Under the pieces are notes generated by a model. That model was not told where the DNA came from. It saw nothing but the letters and a program-made list of their open reading frames with translations, and ran no database searches. The translations under genes and the position numbers were made by a program. A stretch of 64,000 bases of DNA from Isoetes taiwanensis (taxonomy: Eukaryota > Streptophyta > Lycopodiopsida > Isoetales > Isoetaceae), in the NCBI GenBank assembly GCA_021234155.1, contig JAJEKV010000212.1, positions 248,001-312,000 on the forward strand, given 5' to 3'. This document shows, one piece after another, positions 1 to 10,930 of the stretch (position 1 is its first letter; each line of letters opens with the position of its first letter).

Positions 1-494
1 TGTCGTGAAATGGTTGCTAAATATATTTATCTTATATGGAATAATAGTTTATATGATATCTTCATGTTGCCTAATCACTTCTTCGGAGCTTTGTGTTTGA
101 TCTTCGGCGCATCTATTGTATTTTAACAGTATTTGCCTTTTCTATTTACATACACAATGGGGTATGCAACTCATGTTGCGACATATCTCTTGGGTGGGCT
201 AAAAGATTGATAAAACATCAAACTTTCATTTATATGGCATGTTGAAATTGTGCCCCTTACGGCTATTTGAAATGTGTAAGAAATCTCAATACAATATGTA
301 CCTACAATGATGTGATTATTACACCCATATTCCTCACAAGTGGAGACTATGTACCATTACCATTTGTGAATGAAAATACCAAAATGGAAAACACTTTGAA
401 GATAGAACTTTTGACACGTTTTGATGCTCAAGATACAATATAATATAGGATTTTATCGCGTGGCACGCGCGTAATCAGTCCCTCCACTCTGGGA
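1..494. other. No gene recognised (left edge)
   Basis: AT-rich sequence without a usable reading frame or a recognisable repeat. No tRNA, rRNA or splice-bounded coding block was seen on either strand. Confidence 0.5.
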
Positions 495-770
495 GGTTTG
501 TTTTGTCTTGTTGTTTTGTTGGTGATGTGCAGGTACAGGTTAGCGAGCGGCATCTGTTTCGACTTTTCCATTCGTGGGTTTTGGGAGCGATTTTTATGCC
601 TTCCGTTTGTCCAAGCCCCTTGCCGAAGGCTTATCACTAGGGTTTTTCCTCGAAAACCCGAAAGGGCGGGGTTTTTTAATCCCGATGATAAGCTTTCGGC
701 AGGTACACTAGCCCAGTCTCTATTAGCATTGTATTTTGTTGGGGTCCAAATGATATAATTGGATTTTCCC
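495..770 (+). repeat. Relic of a LINE 3' region
   Basis: The stretch around 600-710 aligns by eye with the reverse complement of 57,545-57,680, the 3' part of a LINE. Shared landmarks are a TTTTTCCTCGAAAACCC block, a run of GGGTTTTTTAATCC and a later TTGGGGTCC block. The short reading frames here are not thought to be genes. The copy lacks a clear microsatellite tail, so it is probably an old, truncated insertion in plus orientation. Confidence 0.5.
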
Positions 771-1187
771 TTTATTTTTTATGGGTAGTTCGCGATGTGT
801 GGCTACCCACTATCCACCATTGTAGAAAATCTGCTGAGATGAATGAGAAGCAAGTCTAAGTGGGCGGTTTGTTGGTTCATGCGAGTCCCATTCTAGAATA
901 GAAACAACAGATACTAACCTGAGCCTGGCTCCCGGATTTTGAGCGAAGATTGCGCCATTGTGTTTGTACTTCGTATAAAAGTACTGGCCCATATAAAAGT
1001 TACTCCACATTTTTTCAGAACGCTCCCGGATCAACAGGCGCTAGAGAGAGAAGATGTTTGAATAGGAGAGAGAGTGCAAGGCGGTCAAGGCTAAGGAAGG
1101 AGGGCTGAGGCGGGGAGGCGAGTATAAAAAAATAATGAAATGAAAATTGGAAAAAAAAAAAAAAGATAAGCTTAAAAAGAAAAAATT
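771..1187. other. No gene; short poly(A) run
   Basis: No coding signal. An A-rich run at about 1,148-1,164 could be a decayed retrotransposon tail, but nothing upstream of it is recognisable. Confidence 0.4.
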
Positions 1188-1440
1188 TTACCCCTCATCC
1201 GCTTTCAAAATTTTTAAAATTTGCCCACCCGTCCGTCTCTCCAAGTTTTAAAAAAAATTGAATTTTTTCCCGATCCGGCCCGGGCCACAAGGTCCAGGTC
1301 TCCAAATTTTAAAAATTTGAATTTTTCCCACCCGTGCCCCTGCCTTATCTTACATTTAAATTTTTTCCCACCGTATTTGAAATTTGAATTTGCCCGCCCG
1401 TATTTTGAACTTTGAATTTGCCCACCCGTCCACTTCATAA
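1188..1440. repeat. Degenerate AT/GC-alternating tandem repeat
   Basis: Several imperfect copies of a unit alternating an AAATTTGAATTT block with a GCCCACCCGTCC block. The unit length drifts between about 25 and 60 bp. Reading frames on both strands come from the repeat composition and are not called as genes. Confidence 0.55.
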
Positions 1441-1687
1441 TGGAGGCCTTTCATTGTCGGCTGTCAGGAGGCAGACATGGTCATTAGAAGGCGCTATCAT
1501 CGACTCCGTAGATTGCGATTTTATGCTCCTCGTCCTCGCTTCAATATTCGTAGGTACTTGCGCCTGAGATCACTTGGTGGAGAAAGCAGGGCGCTTCTCC
1601 GACGTCTATTCCGTCTTAGAAGTTGGTTCCTTAGACGATAGTAGCAGTCGCTTGCTTGGCCGCTTGTCTTTTTTTTGCAGGCCGCTT

Positions 1688-1757
1688 AACCCTTGTCTTC
1701 ATTTTTCAGGCGCTTGTCTTCATTCTTCAGGCGCGCGTCTTCATTCTTCAAACGCAT
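1688..1757 (+). repeat. Short tandem repeat, unit about 22 bp
   Basis: Three neighbouring copies of a unit containing CTTGTCTTCATTCTTCAGGCG, with small differences. It gives a repetitive short reading frame that I do not regard as a gene. Confidence 0.55.
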
Positions 1758-2113
1758 TCTCTGATGGCAAATCCGGAATCCTCAATGACCTCCAGGTTAG
1801 AGGTATTCAGTTCTAGTATGTTAAATGTTTTAATATGTTAAATGTAGGATGGAACTGGAGATGGTAGATTGTATGGGTTAATGTTGTGTGTTTAATGAGA
1901 ATTCTTTTCAGTGTGTTGCGACTTGACCATAATTCTAAACAGATTAAGTTTTTGAAGGGTAGATCTTCTCTATCTTGCCTCAGTAGATAAGTTCTCAACA
2001 ATTGATGTCTTGAAGTGTACATTTTCTTTGATTGCTGAATCTTGTAGTAATAAGAATCCATAACTCTAGTTATTAGATATAGCATTTACATTAAAGATGC
2101 CATGTACGTGTAG

Positions 2114-2369
2114 ATGGGCCATTTACCTTTAAATGCAGCTGCTCCATTTACTCAAAGCTGCACTGCTGCCATTTTTTTTTGAGATGTATAAATTGCTCCA
2201 TTTACCTTTAAATGGCGCAGCTGCTCCATTTAAAGGAAAATGGTGCAAATTTGCCCCATTTAAGGAAAATGGCAGGTACCGCTTTATTTGCTGTAAATTG
2301 TAATGCTGCCATTTAAAGGTAAATGGCGCGACAGTGCCATTTCGTAAATGGAGCAGCTGCACCATTTGT
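2114..2369. repeat. Cluster of CCATTTA / TAAATGG inverted motifs
   Basis: Some ten copies of CCATTTA or its complement are packed into 250 bp. Many are arranged as near-palindromes such as CCATTTACCTTTAAATGG, separated by GCAGCTGC-like spacers. The arrangement could form a chain of small hairpins. No protein is called here; the frames on both strands are by-products of the repeat. Confidence 0.65.
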
Positions 2370-2474
2370 TCTATGTCGTCTAATTTCTTTCAAATTTTCG
2401 CGCTATTTTTACTAAGTGTATGTCATCGAGGGTTGCATGTCCTTAACAAATATGTGTGTGTATTGAATCTTATA

Positions 2475-2805
2475 GGAAAAGGCCCCTGCGTAACCTTCTC
2501 CATGGGGATGTGGTAGTTGCCAGGGGACATGAATTGCATAGAGGCCATCTGCATGGCAGGAACATTGCATGGTGCAATGTGGTCGTGGAGGTCACTGAAG
2601 CCATAGTGCCCTCCCAATTGCTTCCCATTCTGTGTGCGGGCGCAGATAACATTGCTGAAGCCGTAGGGACATTTATCGAATGGCCTCGAAATCAAGTAAG
2701 AATCTGTGAAACTGCCTCACCTGTGTCATCGGGAACGTCTGATACTGAAACCCCCAACTTGCCTAGTAGTCCCTCTACAACATCATCAGACACTGTGGCA
2801 CCTTG
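2475..2805 (+). pseudogene. Transposase-associated exon, plant type (partial)
   Basis: An open block that may start after an acceptor-like TTATAG at about 2,475. It encodes a conserved stretch with VVVEV, then LLPILCAGADNIAEAVGTF and IEWP. This resembles a domain I recall from plant En/Spm-type and Ulp1-associated proteins, where a 'dAvGtfvaWP' motif follows a hydrophobic strand and a LP core. The remaining residues, to a stop near 2,805, are Ser/Thr/Pro-rich and not family-like. No partner exons were found upstream, and a gypsy fragment begins on the other strand at the 3' edge, so this is probably a stranded exon of a dead DNA transposon. Confidence 0.45.
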
Positions 2806-3020
2806 AAGTTGATCAAACAAATCATCCGCCCTTGGTATAGGAAACCGATTCTTTATGGTTATCTTATTCAAAGCGCGATAATCTATACACATGCGCTAGG
2901 AATTATCTTTTTTCTTAACCAACATAACAAGAGCACCAAAAGGTGAAGAACTATGGTGGATCAATCCAGCTTGAAGTAACTCATCAAGCTGGCACCTAAT
3001 CTCAACTTGTTGAAGGAGCT
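2806..3020 (-). pseudogene. Ty3/gypsy reverse transcriptase fragment
   Basis: Read on the minus strand, this encodes the start of a gypsy reverse transcriptase. It has a region ending in LQQVEIRCQLDELLQAG, a block SPFGALVMLVKKK, then [20 protein letters not shown] and LFDQLQGA. These match the conserved '[17 protein letters not shown].yPlPrid.l.d.L.ga' region. A stop codon at about 2,893-2,895 replaces the expected Trp/Arg between KKKDNS and RMCIDYR, and the similarity ends abruptly at 2,806. It continues the gypsy protein that breaks off at about 10,240, so both pieces come from one element split by later insertions. Confidence 0.8.
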
Positions 3021-3025
3021 TGATT

Positions 3026-3095
3026 AGGAAGGAAGGAAGGAAGGAAGGAAGGAAGGAAGGAAGGAAGGAAGGAAGGAAGGAAGTAAGTAAGTAAG
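3026..3095. repeat. (GGAA)n then (GTAA)n microsatellite: LINE tail
   Basis: About fourteen GGAA units pass into four GTAA units directly next to the LINE 3' signature TTTTAACGTCC at 3,097. It is interpreted as the element's 3' tail (reverse-complement view) and not as an independent microsatellite. Confidence 0.8.
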
Positions 3096-3424
3096 TATAT
3101 TTTAACGTCCATGGAGGCCAACTGGCCTATGAGACGGTTTTACAATATTGCGGAAAGTTTCCAAACACAAAATAAAACCACAGAAACCCTGTACAATGTG
3201 TCTCTACCACTGGGATGAAAAAACCCGTGTGGGAGGAAAAACACTTGTAGTAGGCGTTGAGAGGCCCTATTTGGGCGCTCAAATTCCCTGTGCTGTGAGG
3301 GACTCCCTGACGGTGGAGACTTGCAGAATGTAGGACGCAAGACGTGCCACCATTGGCAAAACTAGCAGTTGGTGAATTGCTATCTCAGAGCATCTGAGAT
3401 CGGCATGAGCTGCTCGGATGTGTG
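3096..3424 (-). pseudogene. LINE ORF2 C-terminus and 3' UTR
   Basis: Minus-strand 3' segment of the nested LINE. The first about 90 bases (3,424 down to about 3,300) continue the ORF2 C-terminal region from 8,695. The rest is 3' UTR that ends in the conserved hairpin-like GGCCAACTGGCC and the CCATGGACGTT signature. The 66-residue frame at 3,140-3,340 is not the LINE frame and is discounted. Confidence 0.6.
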
Positions 3425-3772
3425 TGTTGGAATATAAATATGCTGACTAAGCATAATGTGCTGAAACAACAGTGGTTCAACACTTAGCACATAGGTGTTG
3501 AGAAGGTGCTGAAATGTACAGAAGGCAGCACTTTGTCAGCACTGAGCACCGACCCTAAATCAGTGCCGTAATTAGTGGGCGGTGGTTAAACGGTAGACTA
3601 CTATTCTTAGTCTCACCGGTTGCATATATTGATTGTATGTTATGTACTATGCAATGCTCAGAAGTAGAGATTGTATTTCCTATTGCTTTTCTCAATAGAT
3701 TTGTTCTTGTCTTCTATTCTATCTCTTGAGTCGATCTTGCGGGTTTGTGCTGGTTTTGCACTAGTTCTATCA
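3425..3772 (+). repeat. Copia 5' LTR
   Basis: Begins TGTTGGAATATAAATAT and ends CACTAGTTCTATCA, so it has the usual TG...CA ends. It is immediately followed by the primer-binding site. It is nearly identical to 8,338-8,689. Flanked on the left by the target duplication GTGTG. Confidence 0.93.
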
Positions 3773-3785
3773 TGGTATCAGACGC
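3773..3785 (+). promoter_or_regulatory. Primer-binding site, initiator-Met tRNA type
   Basis: TGGTATCAGACGC directly abuts the 5' LTR. It matches the TGGTATCAGAGC consensus complementary to the 3' end of plant initiator methionine tRNA, apart from one small difference. Confidence 0.85.
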
Positions 3786-4087
3786 TTTCTTGAGGGAAGA
3801 ATAGAGCAAGCTATTGGAAAAGCATCCAAATTGGATTGGCCATTGTTTCCAGGAGTTCTTTGGCTTATCTCATTTGCAGCATTGGAGAAGATTCTTGCTT
3901 TTTGGCCTGGAGGAAGTGTTTTGGGAGAGCAATTCGGATTTTCCAGCAAGTTCTGGTGTGAGATTCGAGTTTTCCAAGACCTTTTTGGCGACAAAATTCA
4001 AGATTCAACTTTTCTGGTGGGTGCTTTGTTTGGTGGCGAATTTGTTTTCTCAACCATTTTTTTGGCTGCTGAAAGCAAGAGAAATTC

Positions 4088-4830
4088 ATGGATCCATTCA
4101 AGTTCTCACAGAATGCAAAGCTCACTAATAATAATTACCATGCTTGGAAGAAGTTTATGGTGAATTATTTGATATTTAGTGACATGGGAGCGGTGTTTGA
4201 TAAAGACTTTATCAGCACCAAGTCAGCAGATGCTGGCAGGATAAACCAGAAAGCTTGTGCTCTTGTCAAAATGTTGGCTGAAGAGACAATTGGTCATGAA
4301 ATCAACCATTTTACTGAGTTTAAAGAGATGTGGTCTCATTTGGAGAAGTCTCTTGATAGCAAGGGTATGGCTACCCAAATGCTGATCCAGAACAAAATAA
4401 GACATGCCCAACTAGGTGACTTCAAATCTGTCACGGCATACCTTACTCAGATGAAGCAATGGCGCTTGGATTACATGGTTACGGTGGAGGCAGTCTTTGA
4501 AAAAAACAGGTGATTCAAGATATCTTGGTTGGTCTTCCTCCTTCGCACGATATTATCTCTTCAAGATCGGGTACAAGGAGAAGATTGATATAGCCAAAGT
4601 AACCATTCCCTTCGCAACAAGAGGAGTTGGTGAGGAAGCAAAGGGATGGGAGAGTGGACCATGCTAATTTTGTGTCTACTTCTACCGGCAGGACACCAAG
4701 AAGAAGTTTGCTGATAGCAAAGACTCTAGGAAGTCAGAAAATGTGAAGTCTGAAGGTAAGAAATCCAAGGAGTTCAAGTCTTTGGAATTGTGGTGAAAAG
4801 GGTCACCACAGTTCGAATTGTAAGAAGGAG
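4088..4830 (+). pseudogene. Copia gag (capsid and broken zinc knuckle)
   Basis: The reading frame from the ATG at 4,088 (141 codons) starts MDPFKFSQNAKLTNNNYHAW and contains W...LE.SLDSKGMATQMLIQNKI, typical of the copia capsid (UBN2/retrotran_gag) region. A frameshift near 4,511 ends it, and the sequence goes on in another frame with a VGLPPSHDIISS-like block. A zinc knuckle is visible at about 4,783-4,824 as NCGEKGHHSSNC, but the first Cys of the CX2CX4HX4C pattern is replaced by Leu in that frame. Non-functional as read. Confidence 0.8.
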
Positions 4831-4959
4831 AAGAAAAGCTCAAAGGGCATCGACACGAAGCACAACTTGATCAACTCTAAAAGGAGAGACAAGTGTTGTT
4901 GCATGTGCCACTTTTGATGCTGAATATCTGAATCTTTGTAAATGCCAGCACCTTCTGAA

Positions 4960-5440
4960 AGGACTGGATTTTTGGACTCAGGGGCCACGGTTCATCTTAC
5001 TGGAGATTAGATGTGTTTTCTGAACTTGAACCTCGATCTGGAGGTGATGTGAAGATGGGTGATGGATATTCTCTTCCTATCACAGGAAAGGGGATTGTAG
5101 CTTTTCAATTGCATGGATGTGATGTAGCTAGTAAGGTGAGGAATGTCATGTTTGCTCTCGGATTACAGGTCTAATATCATGTCCGGCTGCCGAATTTGAT
5201 AAAGCGTGCCATTACATTGTTCTCGAAATGGAAAAGCCTATCTGCTGGGCAGGAATCCACTTGAAGGAATTGACTTGAAAAGTCTGCAGTTCATGGCATA
5301 GTGGACGCTGCAGAATGGCTTGTATGTCTTTGATGGTTCAGTTCATAAGACTGAACATGGTCTTGTATGTCTTGATTTGATTCGCCGAGCATCCGTGGCA
5401 TGCATGCTCGTTTTGGTCATGTTGGAGGCATCTGCTGTAC
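4960..5440 (+). pseudogene. Copia protease and GAG-pre-integrase region
   Basis: GFLDSGATVHLTGD at about 4,966-5,007 holds the aspartic protease active-site motif DSGAT, followed at once by a stop codon. About 400 bases later HARFGHVG marks the GAG-pre-integrase / integrase zinc region, in a different frame. The order agrees with copia, but the stretch between has no continuous frame, so protease is dead as written. Confidence 0.75.
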
Positions 5441-7330
5441 ATGCTTTTGTACAAGAACAAGATGGTTCTGGTATTCCCTCTCTCGAAATGTGTCAAGCTT
5501 GAGTGTCTTTGCGTGCCATCTCGGAAAGCAACCTGTGACCTTTTCCACGCGAAGCTCTTCATCCCAGCAACTCAACCTCTTGAGCTGCTGCATTCTGATT
5601 TGTGCTATATGCCTGATGTCTCGCTAGGTGGAAAGAGGTATTTCTTGACCCTCATTGATGATTTCAGTAGGTACACTTGGGTGTATACTTTGCACTGCAA
5701 ATCTGAGGTGCTTGGCAAGTTCAAGGCCTTCAAAGCAGCAATAAAAGGCATGAGGGTTAGTAATCAAAAGTTGAGAAGTGACAATGGAGGTGAATATGTT
5801 TCTAATGCCTTTGATGAGTTTCTCATGGAAGAAGGTATTGAAAGACAGTTAATCATTCCTTATGCTCATCCACAAAATGGTGTAGCTGAAAGGAGGAATA
5901 GATCTTTGCTTGATTTGGCAAGATCTATGATGAGTCACAAGCAATTGCCTGAATCTTTTTGGGGAGAGGCAGTAGTGACAGCAACATATTTGGCAAATAG
6001 ATCGCCTACTAAGGCAGTCCAGGATGTGACTCCTTATGAAGCATTTTGGAGAATGAAACCAGATGTGTCTCATTTGAGGGTGTTCGGATGCTTGGCTTAT
6101 GCTTCCATACCTGCTAAAAAGCTGAAAAAGTATGGGAAGTTGCATGACAATCGGCAGAAAGCCATCTTCATTGCGTATCCGTAAAATCGGAAAGGTTACA
6201 AGTTGTATGATCCTTCCAACAAAGCGTGTTTTATTATGGTGTCGGTTCGGTTCGTTGAAGATGCTGTGTATGATGGCATATCTTCCAGTGATACTCCTGC
6301 AGTTCACAATGACAGCAGCTTGGATGTTGGAGATCTGATAGCAGCTGCTGGTAAACCTTTCTCTCCCTCTCTAGTGGTTTCTCCAGTGAACTCACATTTG
6401 CCTGAAGTAGTGGCACGGGATGATCCCAATCCCGCTCGCCCTATGGTCCATGAGCAGGTTGGTTCCTTTCACGGGGAGTCCAGCACACATGAAGGTACTG
6501 TAGCACCTGATCCAGCACCTGTTACAGCACCTATTGTAGCACCTGCTATACCTCCTGTTGTAGAACCTAGGAGATCAGCACGTCTCAAGGAGAAACAAAT
6601 TGTTGCAGAACCGGTTGCAGCACCTGTTGTACCTGTTGTTGAACCTAGGAGATCAGCACGTCTGATGGAGAAACAGGAGAAGTCTAATGGATCATGTAAC
6701 CTTGCCTTAATGGCAAAGGTCCAGGATCATGTTGATCCACACACCTTTCATGAAGCAGCTAGTGATCCGCAGTGGCAGCATGCAATGGAAGAAGAATACT
6801 CTCAATTGCTGAAGCAAGGCACATGGGAATTGGTTGAACTCCCAGCTGATAAGCACGTTATTGGCTGTAAGTGGGTGTTTAGAACCAAATTTCATGCTGA
6901 TGGGACAGTGTCAAAGCACAAAGCTAGACTTGTAGCCAAGGGTTTTGCACAGAAAAAAGGCTTAGATTATGATGAAGTCTTTGCTCCCGTAGCCAGAATG
7001 TCCACTATTAGATCAGTTATAGCTGTTGCTGCGATGAAAGGTTGGTTAATGTTTCAAATGGACATTAAGTCTGCTTTTTTGAATGGTGATTTGGAGGAAG
7101 AGGTCTATATGACTCAACCTCCGTGGATTTGTTGTTCAAGGAAGGAGCGTTTGGTTTGTCATTTGAAGAAAAGCATTTATGGCTTGAAGCGAGGCTCCAA
7201 GATGTTGGCATCTAAAATTAATTTCTTTCTTGAGCAGGGGTTCAAGCAGGCGCACAGCGAGACCCCAATCTTTATTACAAATCACATGAAGGCCGAATGT
7301 GCATTGTGGTTTTGTATGTTGATGATTTGA
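5441..7330 (+). pseudogene. Copia integrase and reverse transcriptase
   Basis: One frame with a single internal stop (TAA, 6,182-6,184). Integrase: catalytic residues HSD (residue 53), RSDNGGEY (114) and NGVAERRNR (150), giving the D, D35E spacing. Linker: two copies of VEPRRSARL. Reverse transcriptase: GCKWVFRTK, KARLVAKGFAQ, DYDEVFAPVAR and QMDIKSAFLNGDL. The frame is lost shortly before the catalytic YVDD, which is present at about 7,314-7,325 in another frame (LYVDDLIITGD). Role in family: cDNA synthesis and integration. The few lesions in a long well-kept block suggest a young element or sequencing indels. Confidence 0.88.
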
Positions 7331-8330
7331 TCATCACAGGAGATGCTGATGTGCTGATTTCTACACTGAAGTTGAAGTTATCTTCGTCCTTCGAGATGAC
7401 TGACCTTGGCCTTATGCATTACTGTTTAGGGGTGTAGAAGTGTGGCAAGCTTTCAGATGGCATCTATCTTTTCTAGCCGGTAAATATATCAAAAGAAATG
7501 TTACAAGAGAAGATTATGCAAGATTGCAAGGTCTGTGGGCAAGTCCTTTTGATCAGGCACAAGGCTTGAGCTTGATTTCGATGGTGAGGAGTGTGATCCC
7601 ACACTTCATCGAAGCTTGGTAGGGGCGTTGATATATCTCACGGTCACTAGACCCGATATCTCTTTTGCCGTGGGAGTGCCGAAAGCAGATTCATGAGCAA
7701 TCAATCCAGCAATGACCGAAGGCCGCTAAAAAGACTGCTGGCATATCTCAAGGGGAGTTCTGGGGAAGGTCTCTTTTATCGAGGTCCTCGATTTCTAGCT
7801 GAAAGTCTTTGTTGATGCGCATCATGCTAATCGCCATGATAGCGGTGAGGTCCACAATGGGGATGGTCACGCTCATAGGGCCCTAACGTGGTGGCATGGT
7901 TGTCCAAAAGACAAGTCGGTGTCAATCAGCACCACGGAGGCGTAATTCAAGGCACCAAAGTGTTGGGATGCAGGAATTGTTGTGGCTTAAACATTTGTGG
8001 ACAGATCTGCGGTACCTCCATCCTCGGCTATTACATTGTGCGACAACACAAGTACCATCCATCTTGCCAAGGATGCTAAGTACCACCCAAAGACAAAAAC
8101 ATCTTGACACCCATTTGTGTTTTGTCCGTGAGCGATCCAAATGGGATCTTCTCAACTTGTTCATTGCTCCTCGCTGGGATCGGGTTTGTTGATGGCTTTA
8201 CCAAACCATTAGTTGGATCTAAGTTCGTCAATGTGAAGGAGAGCTTGGGCATGAAGAAATTGCAGCTGAAGGAGAGAAGGATTACCTTGGTTTGGTTGAT
8301 TTTCTTACGCTTAGTCAAAGAAACATTTAA
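7331..8330 (+). pseudogene. Copia reverse transcriptase end and RNase H remnant
   Basis: After YVDD the sequence encodes FEMTDLGLMHYCLG, the usual end of the copia polymerase domain, then pieces of the RNase H region (for example VSISTTEA at about 7,920, the counterpart of the family's 'vSlSstEAEy'). Frames change often, so I give no residue-level model. It ends at the polypurine tract. Confidence 0.65.
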
Positions 8331-8337
8331 GGGAGAG
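8329..8337 (+). promoter_or_regulatory. Polypurine tract
   Basis: AAGGGAGAG lies immediately before the TGTTGG start of the 3' LTR, the expected place for the plus-strand primer of an LTR retrotransposon. Confidence 0.8.
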
Positions 8338-8689
8338 TGTTGGAATATAAATATACGACTAAGCATAATGTCTTGAAACAACAAATGGTTCAAGCACTTA
8401 GCACATAGGTGTTGAGAAGGTGCTGAAAATATGCAGGCAAGACGCACTTTGTCAAAGATCGAAAGCAATCAACCCTAAATCGGCCGTGAATTAGTGGCGG
8501 TGGTTAAAGCCGTAGACTACTATTCTTAGTCTCACCGGTTGCATATATTGATTGTATGTTATGTACTATGCAATGCTCAAGTAGAGATTGTATTTCCTAT
8601 TGCTTTTCTCAATAGATTTGTTCTTGTCTTCTATTCTATCTCTTGAGTCGATCTTGCGGGTTTGTGCTGGTTTTGCACTAGTTCTATCA
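8338..8689 (+). repeat. Copia 3' LTR
   Basis: Same TGTTGGAATATAAATAT start and CTATCA end as the 5' LTR, followed by GTGTG, the target duplication. Small indels relative to the 5' LTR lie mostly in the first third (8,410-8,500). Confidence 0.93.
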
Positions 8690-8694
8690 GTGTG

Positions 8695-10238
8695 CATATG
8701 CTGGGCATTCCTGTAGAGAATGGTGTTCATCTTCCATTATCTGCATGTGACAGCACTGGCATAATCTCTCATGTCGGGGGACCGCCCCTCCATCCATTAC
8801 CCCGCTTTGTCTCAATTCACGAGATGGTGGGACCCCGCCCTTATTGCAGCTATAGCTCTTCGTTTCTTGGTGGAAATGTGTGCCTTGGATCTTTGGTGGG
8901 GGCCGTGTTCAAGCGACGGATTGACCTGTGTGTGGTAGTGCTCTATTTTGGGCTTTGCAAGAGTGGGCGCATCCCACAGAGAGGCAGCAAAGCGCGCATT
9001 CAAATGCAGCTCCTGCTCTGCGATATCCGACATATTCACAATGTGTTGATAGTCTATGGACCATCTTGCGAACCATCCCCTACAATGCTCTTGCCATACT
9101 CTCTTCAGACGTCGTGGCCCTTGTGCCAATAACAGAGCCGGGGGAGGAAGACGTTGTGCATCCATTTCGTCAACCTTATGGAAATACGCAAGGTGCTGCG
9201 CGCAGATAGCAGAATCTTTCTGCAGGGCCAAAAGCTTGATCTCATACAAACAAAATTGGATAAGGCACTGCGTGTCCTTGACGCCTAGGCTGTATGTCAT
9301 GAAAGCCTTCTGCACCCTCTCTAGCTTATCCCAAGTACCCTTGCTAATTGCAGGCCCCCAGACCTCTACCCCATACAGCAGTACTAGTTCCACGAGTGCC
9401 CGGAACAAGTGTGCTTTGTGCCAAATCGCCAGATCTATTATTCCAGGATGACTATTACGCATTGCATCTGCCTTTCCATCCCAGTTGACCCTTCTTTCTA
9501 CGGTCATCCCATAGCATGTGAGAAGAGAAATCAATCCCCAGATACTTAAAGGTCCTTACAACTTCCATCCTTTGTCCTCTGTAATAGAAGTGCGGGATAT
9601 CATCTGCCTTGGAGACAAGATTGGCAACAACTTGGTTTTCTGGTTGTTGTTGTCATTCCGCTATGCCCGAGAATGGTGAGAGCATCCAAATGTTCTGCAT
9701 ACTCCTGGTTGTATGGGATAATAAGCCCGGATCGTCCGCATAGAGCAAATCGTTTTTATCAGATATGCCTCTCGCAGCTGCGGGGCCACCACCTCCATGT
9801 TCTTGCATCCGTGTCTCCAACTTGTCAATATAGAGTCCAAAAGCATTGGAGATAGCGGGCATCCTGTTTAACACCTATGGTGCTATTCACCCCGATTGGT
9901 CCGCCCGCAGCAGCGTGGCATATATTTAGTCATCCGGTAGATGGCGATTCGCAAATCACATGGGACATGTAGCTCCGCAAGCGTTGCCACAACAGGTCCC
10001 AGGGACCGTATCATATGCCTTCTTAAAATCTTAAAAAACAAAGAATACAGTCACGTCGTGCATTGCGGCTAGCTTCCATAAGGATTCTGAGAGTAAAAAT
10101 ATGATCACTCGTGGAGTGGGCAGGGCGGAAACCTGCCTGGCCAACTGCACGCACTCCAGTTTCCTCCGCCCATTGCGTTAACTTCTTCTCCAGCACCCCT
10201 GCTAGAAGTTTTGCGAGTAACGGGCTCACCATGATCAT
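8695..10238 (-). pseudogene. LINE ORF2: reverse transcriptase to Cys/His knuckle
   Basis: Minus-strand LINE polymerase, read from 10,238. It has VSPLLAKLLAGVLEKKLTQW (a typical start of the RT fingers), GQAGFRPAHSTSDHIFTLRI, then LFGLYID-type and LLYADD (catalytic motif, near 9,745). Further on are a frame with VELVLLYGVEVWGPAISKGTW (9,534-8,812) and a C-terminal Cys/His knuckle with CHMQIMEDEHHSLQEC just before the copia target site. Several frameshifts separate these blocks. The 5' half of ORF2 (endonuclease) is absent, so the insertion was 5'-truncated, as is usual for LINEs. Confidence 0.82.
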
Positions 10239-10930
10239 ACGGTAGTTGGTGGAGGTGCTTTCCCAGGAAGATCAATCCTGTGGTCCTCCAAACGTTGGAG
10301 TGGCAAAGTTTGTGGAATTTCATTTGAAAAGACATCATCATAATAATGCAAAAAGATTGTTTGACGCTCATTTAATGGGGATATATCAGACTTAGGACGC
10401 AAAACCACCAAATATACAAAATGAGTTTTCATTGCCAAACGTTTAAACTGTACAACAGAAACTGTTGGAATGGGGGAAACAATATCATCCTTCACAAACT
10501 TGAAGGTCTTTTTACCCCCTTCCAAGGATAACATAACAATGCCCGCTTTCCAATCTATAAGAGGATTGATAGCCTTATGCCATGGCATGCGGAGAATAAT
10601 ATTCATACCTCCAAGGTTAGAAACCATGAAAGAACGTTTACAGAGATATCCCTGCAATTGAAATTCAACATCCTTGACCATAAATGAAGAAGGCGGAGGG
10701 GCAACATTCAAGAAAGCAAAAGACAATTCTACATCACTTGATAAAGGAATAGAAGTTAATTTTAGTTCTTTTACCAATCGAGCAGAAATAAAAATCAAAC
10801 TCATTGCCCGGATCGAATAAAATATGTACTTTTTGATCTTGAATAGTAGCCCAAAAGCGTAAGAGACTACTATTCTTAACAGAATCCATATCCGATTTTT
10901 CCCGGACCGTAGCCACCTTCTTCCGTGAGG
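10239..10930 (-). pseudogene. Gypsy protease and start of reverse transcriptase
   Basis: Minus strand. The aspartic protease core reads HILFDPGNEFDF at about 10,800-10,840, where the family has D-S-G-A. The second residue is Pro, and a frameshift follows directly. The next frame (10,804-10,235) has ISARLVKELKLTSIPL, then GMNIILRMPWHKAINPLIDW (family 'DvILGmdWL..h...idw'), and ends HRIDLPGKAPPPTTV, the linker into the polymerase. The protein stops where the LINE begins and resumes at 3,020. Confidence 0.78.

Larger units (their letters stand above)
3425..8689 (+). mobile_element. Ty1/copia retrotransposon, full length, degraded
   Basis: A 5,265-bp element with two LTRs (348 and 352 bp), a primer-binding site, a polypurine tract and gag-pol remnants in the copia order: protease, integrase, reverse transcriptase, RNase H. 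The 5-bp target duplication GTGTG lies at 3,420-3,424 and 8,690-8,694. The LTRs are very similar but differ by several small indels. The coding region has at least one nonsense codon and several frameshifts, so it could not make Gag-Pol as it stands. Confidence 0.93.
3021..10250 (-). mobile_element. LINE inserted in gypsy and itself split by copia
   Basis: Minus-strand, 5'-truncated LINE of about 1.96 kb if the copia element is removed. It reads from about 10,250 (start of reverse transcriptase) to 8,695, resumes at 3,424 and ends with a (TTCC)n-type tail at 3,026-3,095 as read on its own strand. Its coding frame runs straight across the copia target site: the Cys/His knuckle before it and the following IRAAHADLRCSEIAIHQLL block after it are in one frame once copia and one GTGTG are removed. 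The 3' end carries the signature TTTTAACGTCCATGGAGGCC seen (plus-strand view) at several other sites in the window. Confidence 0.8.

Noticed and set aside
498-758. 86-residue protein at the left edge
   Set aside because: Overlaps sequence shared with a LINE 3' UTR (57,545-57,680) and has no family motif.
8104-8468. 130-residue frame overlapping the copia 3' region on the minus strand
   Set aside because: Antisense to the RNase H remnant and LTR; no family motif.
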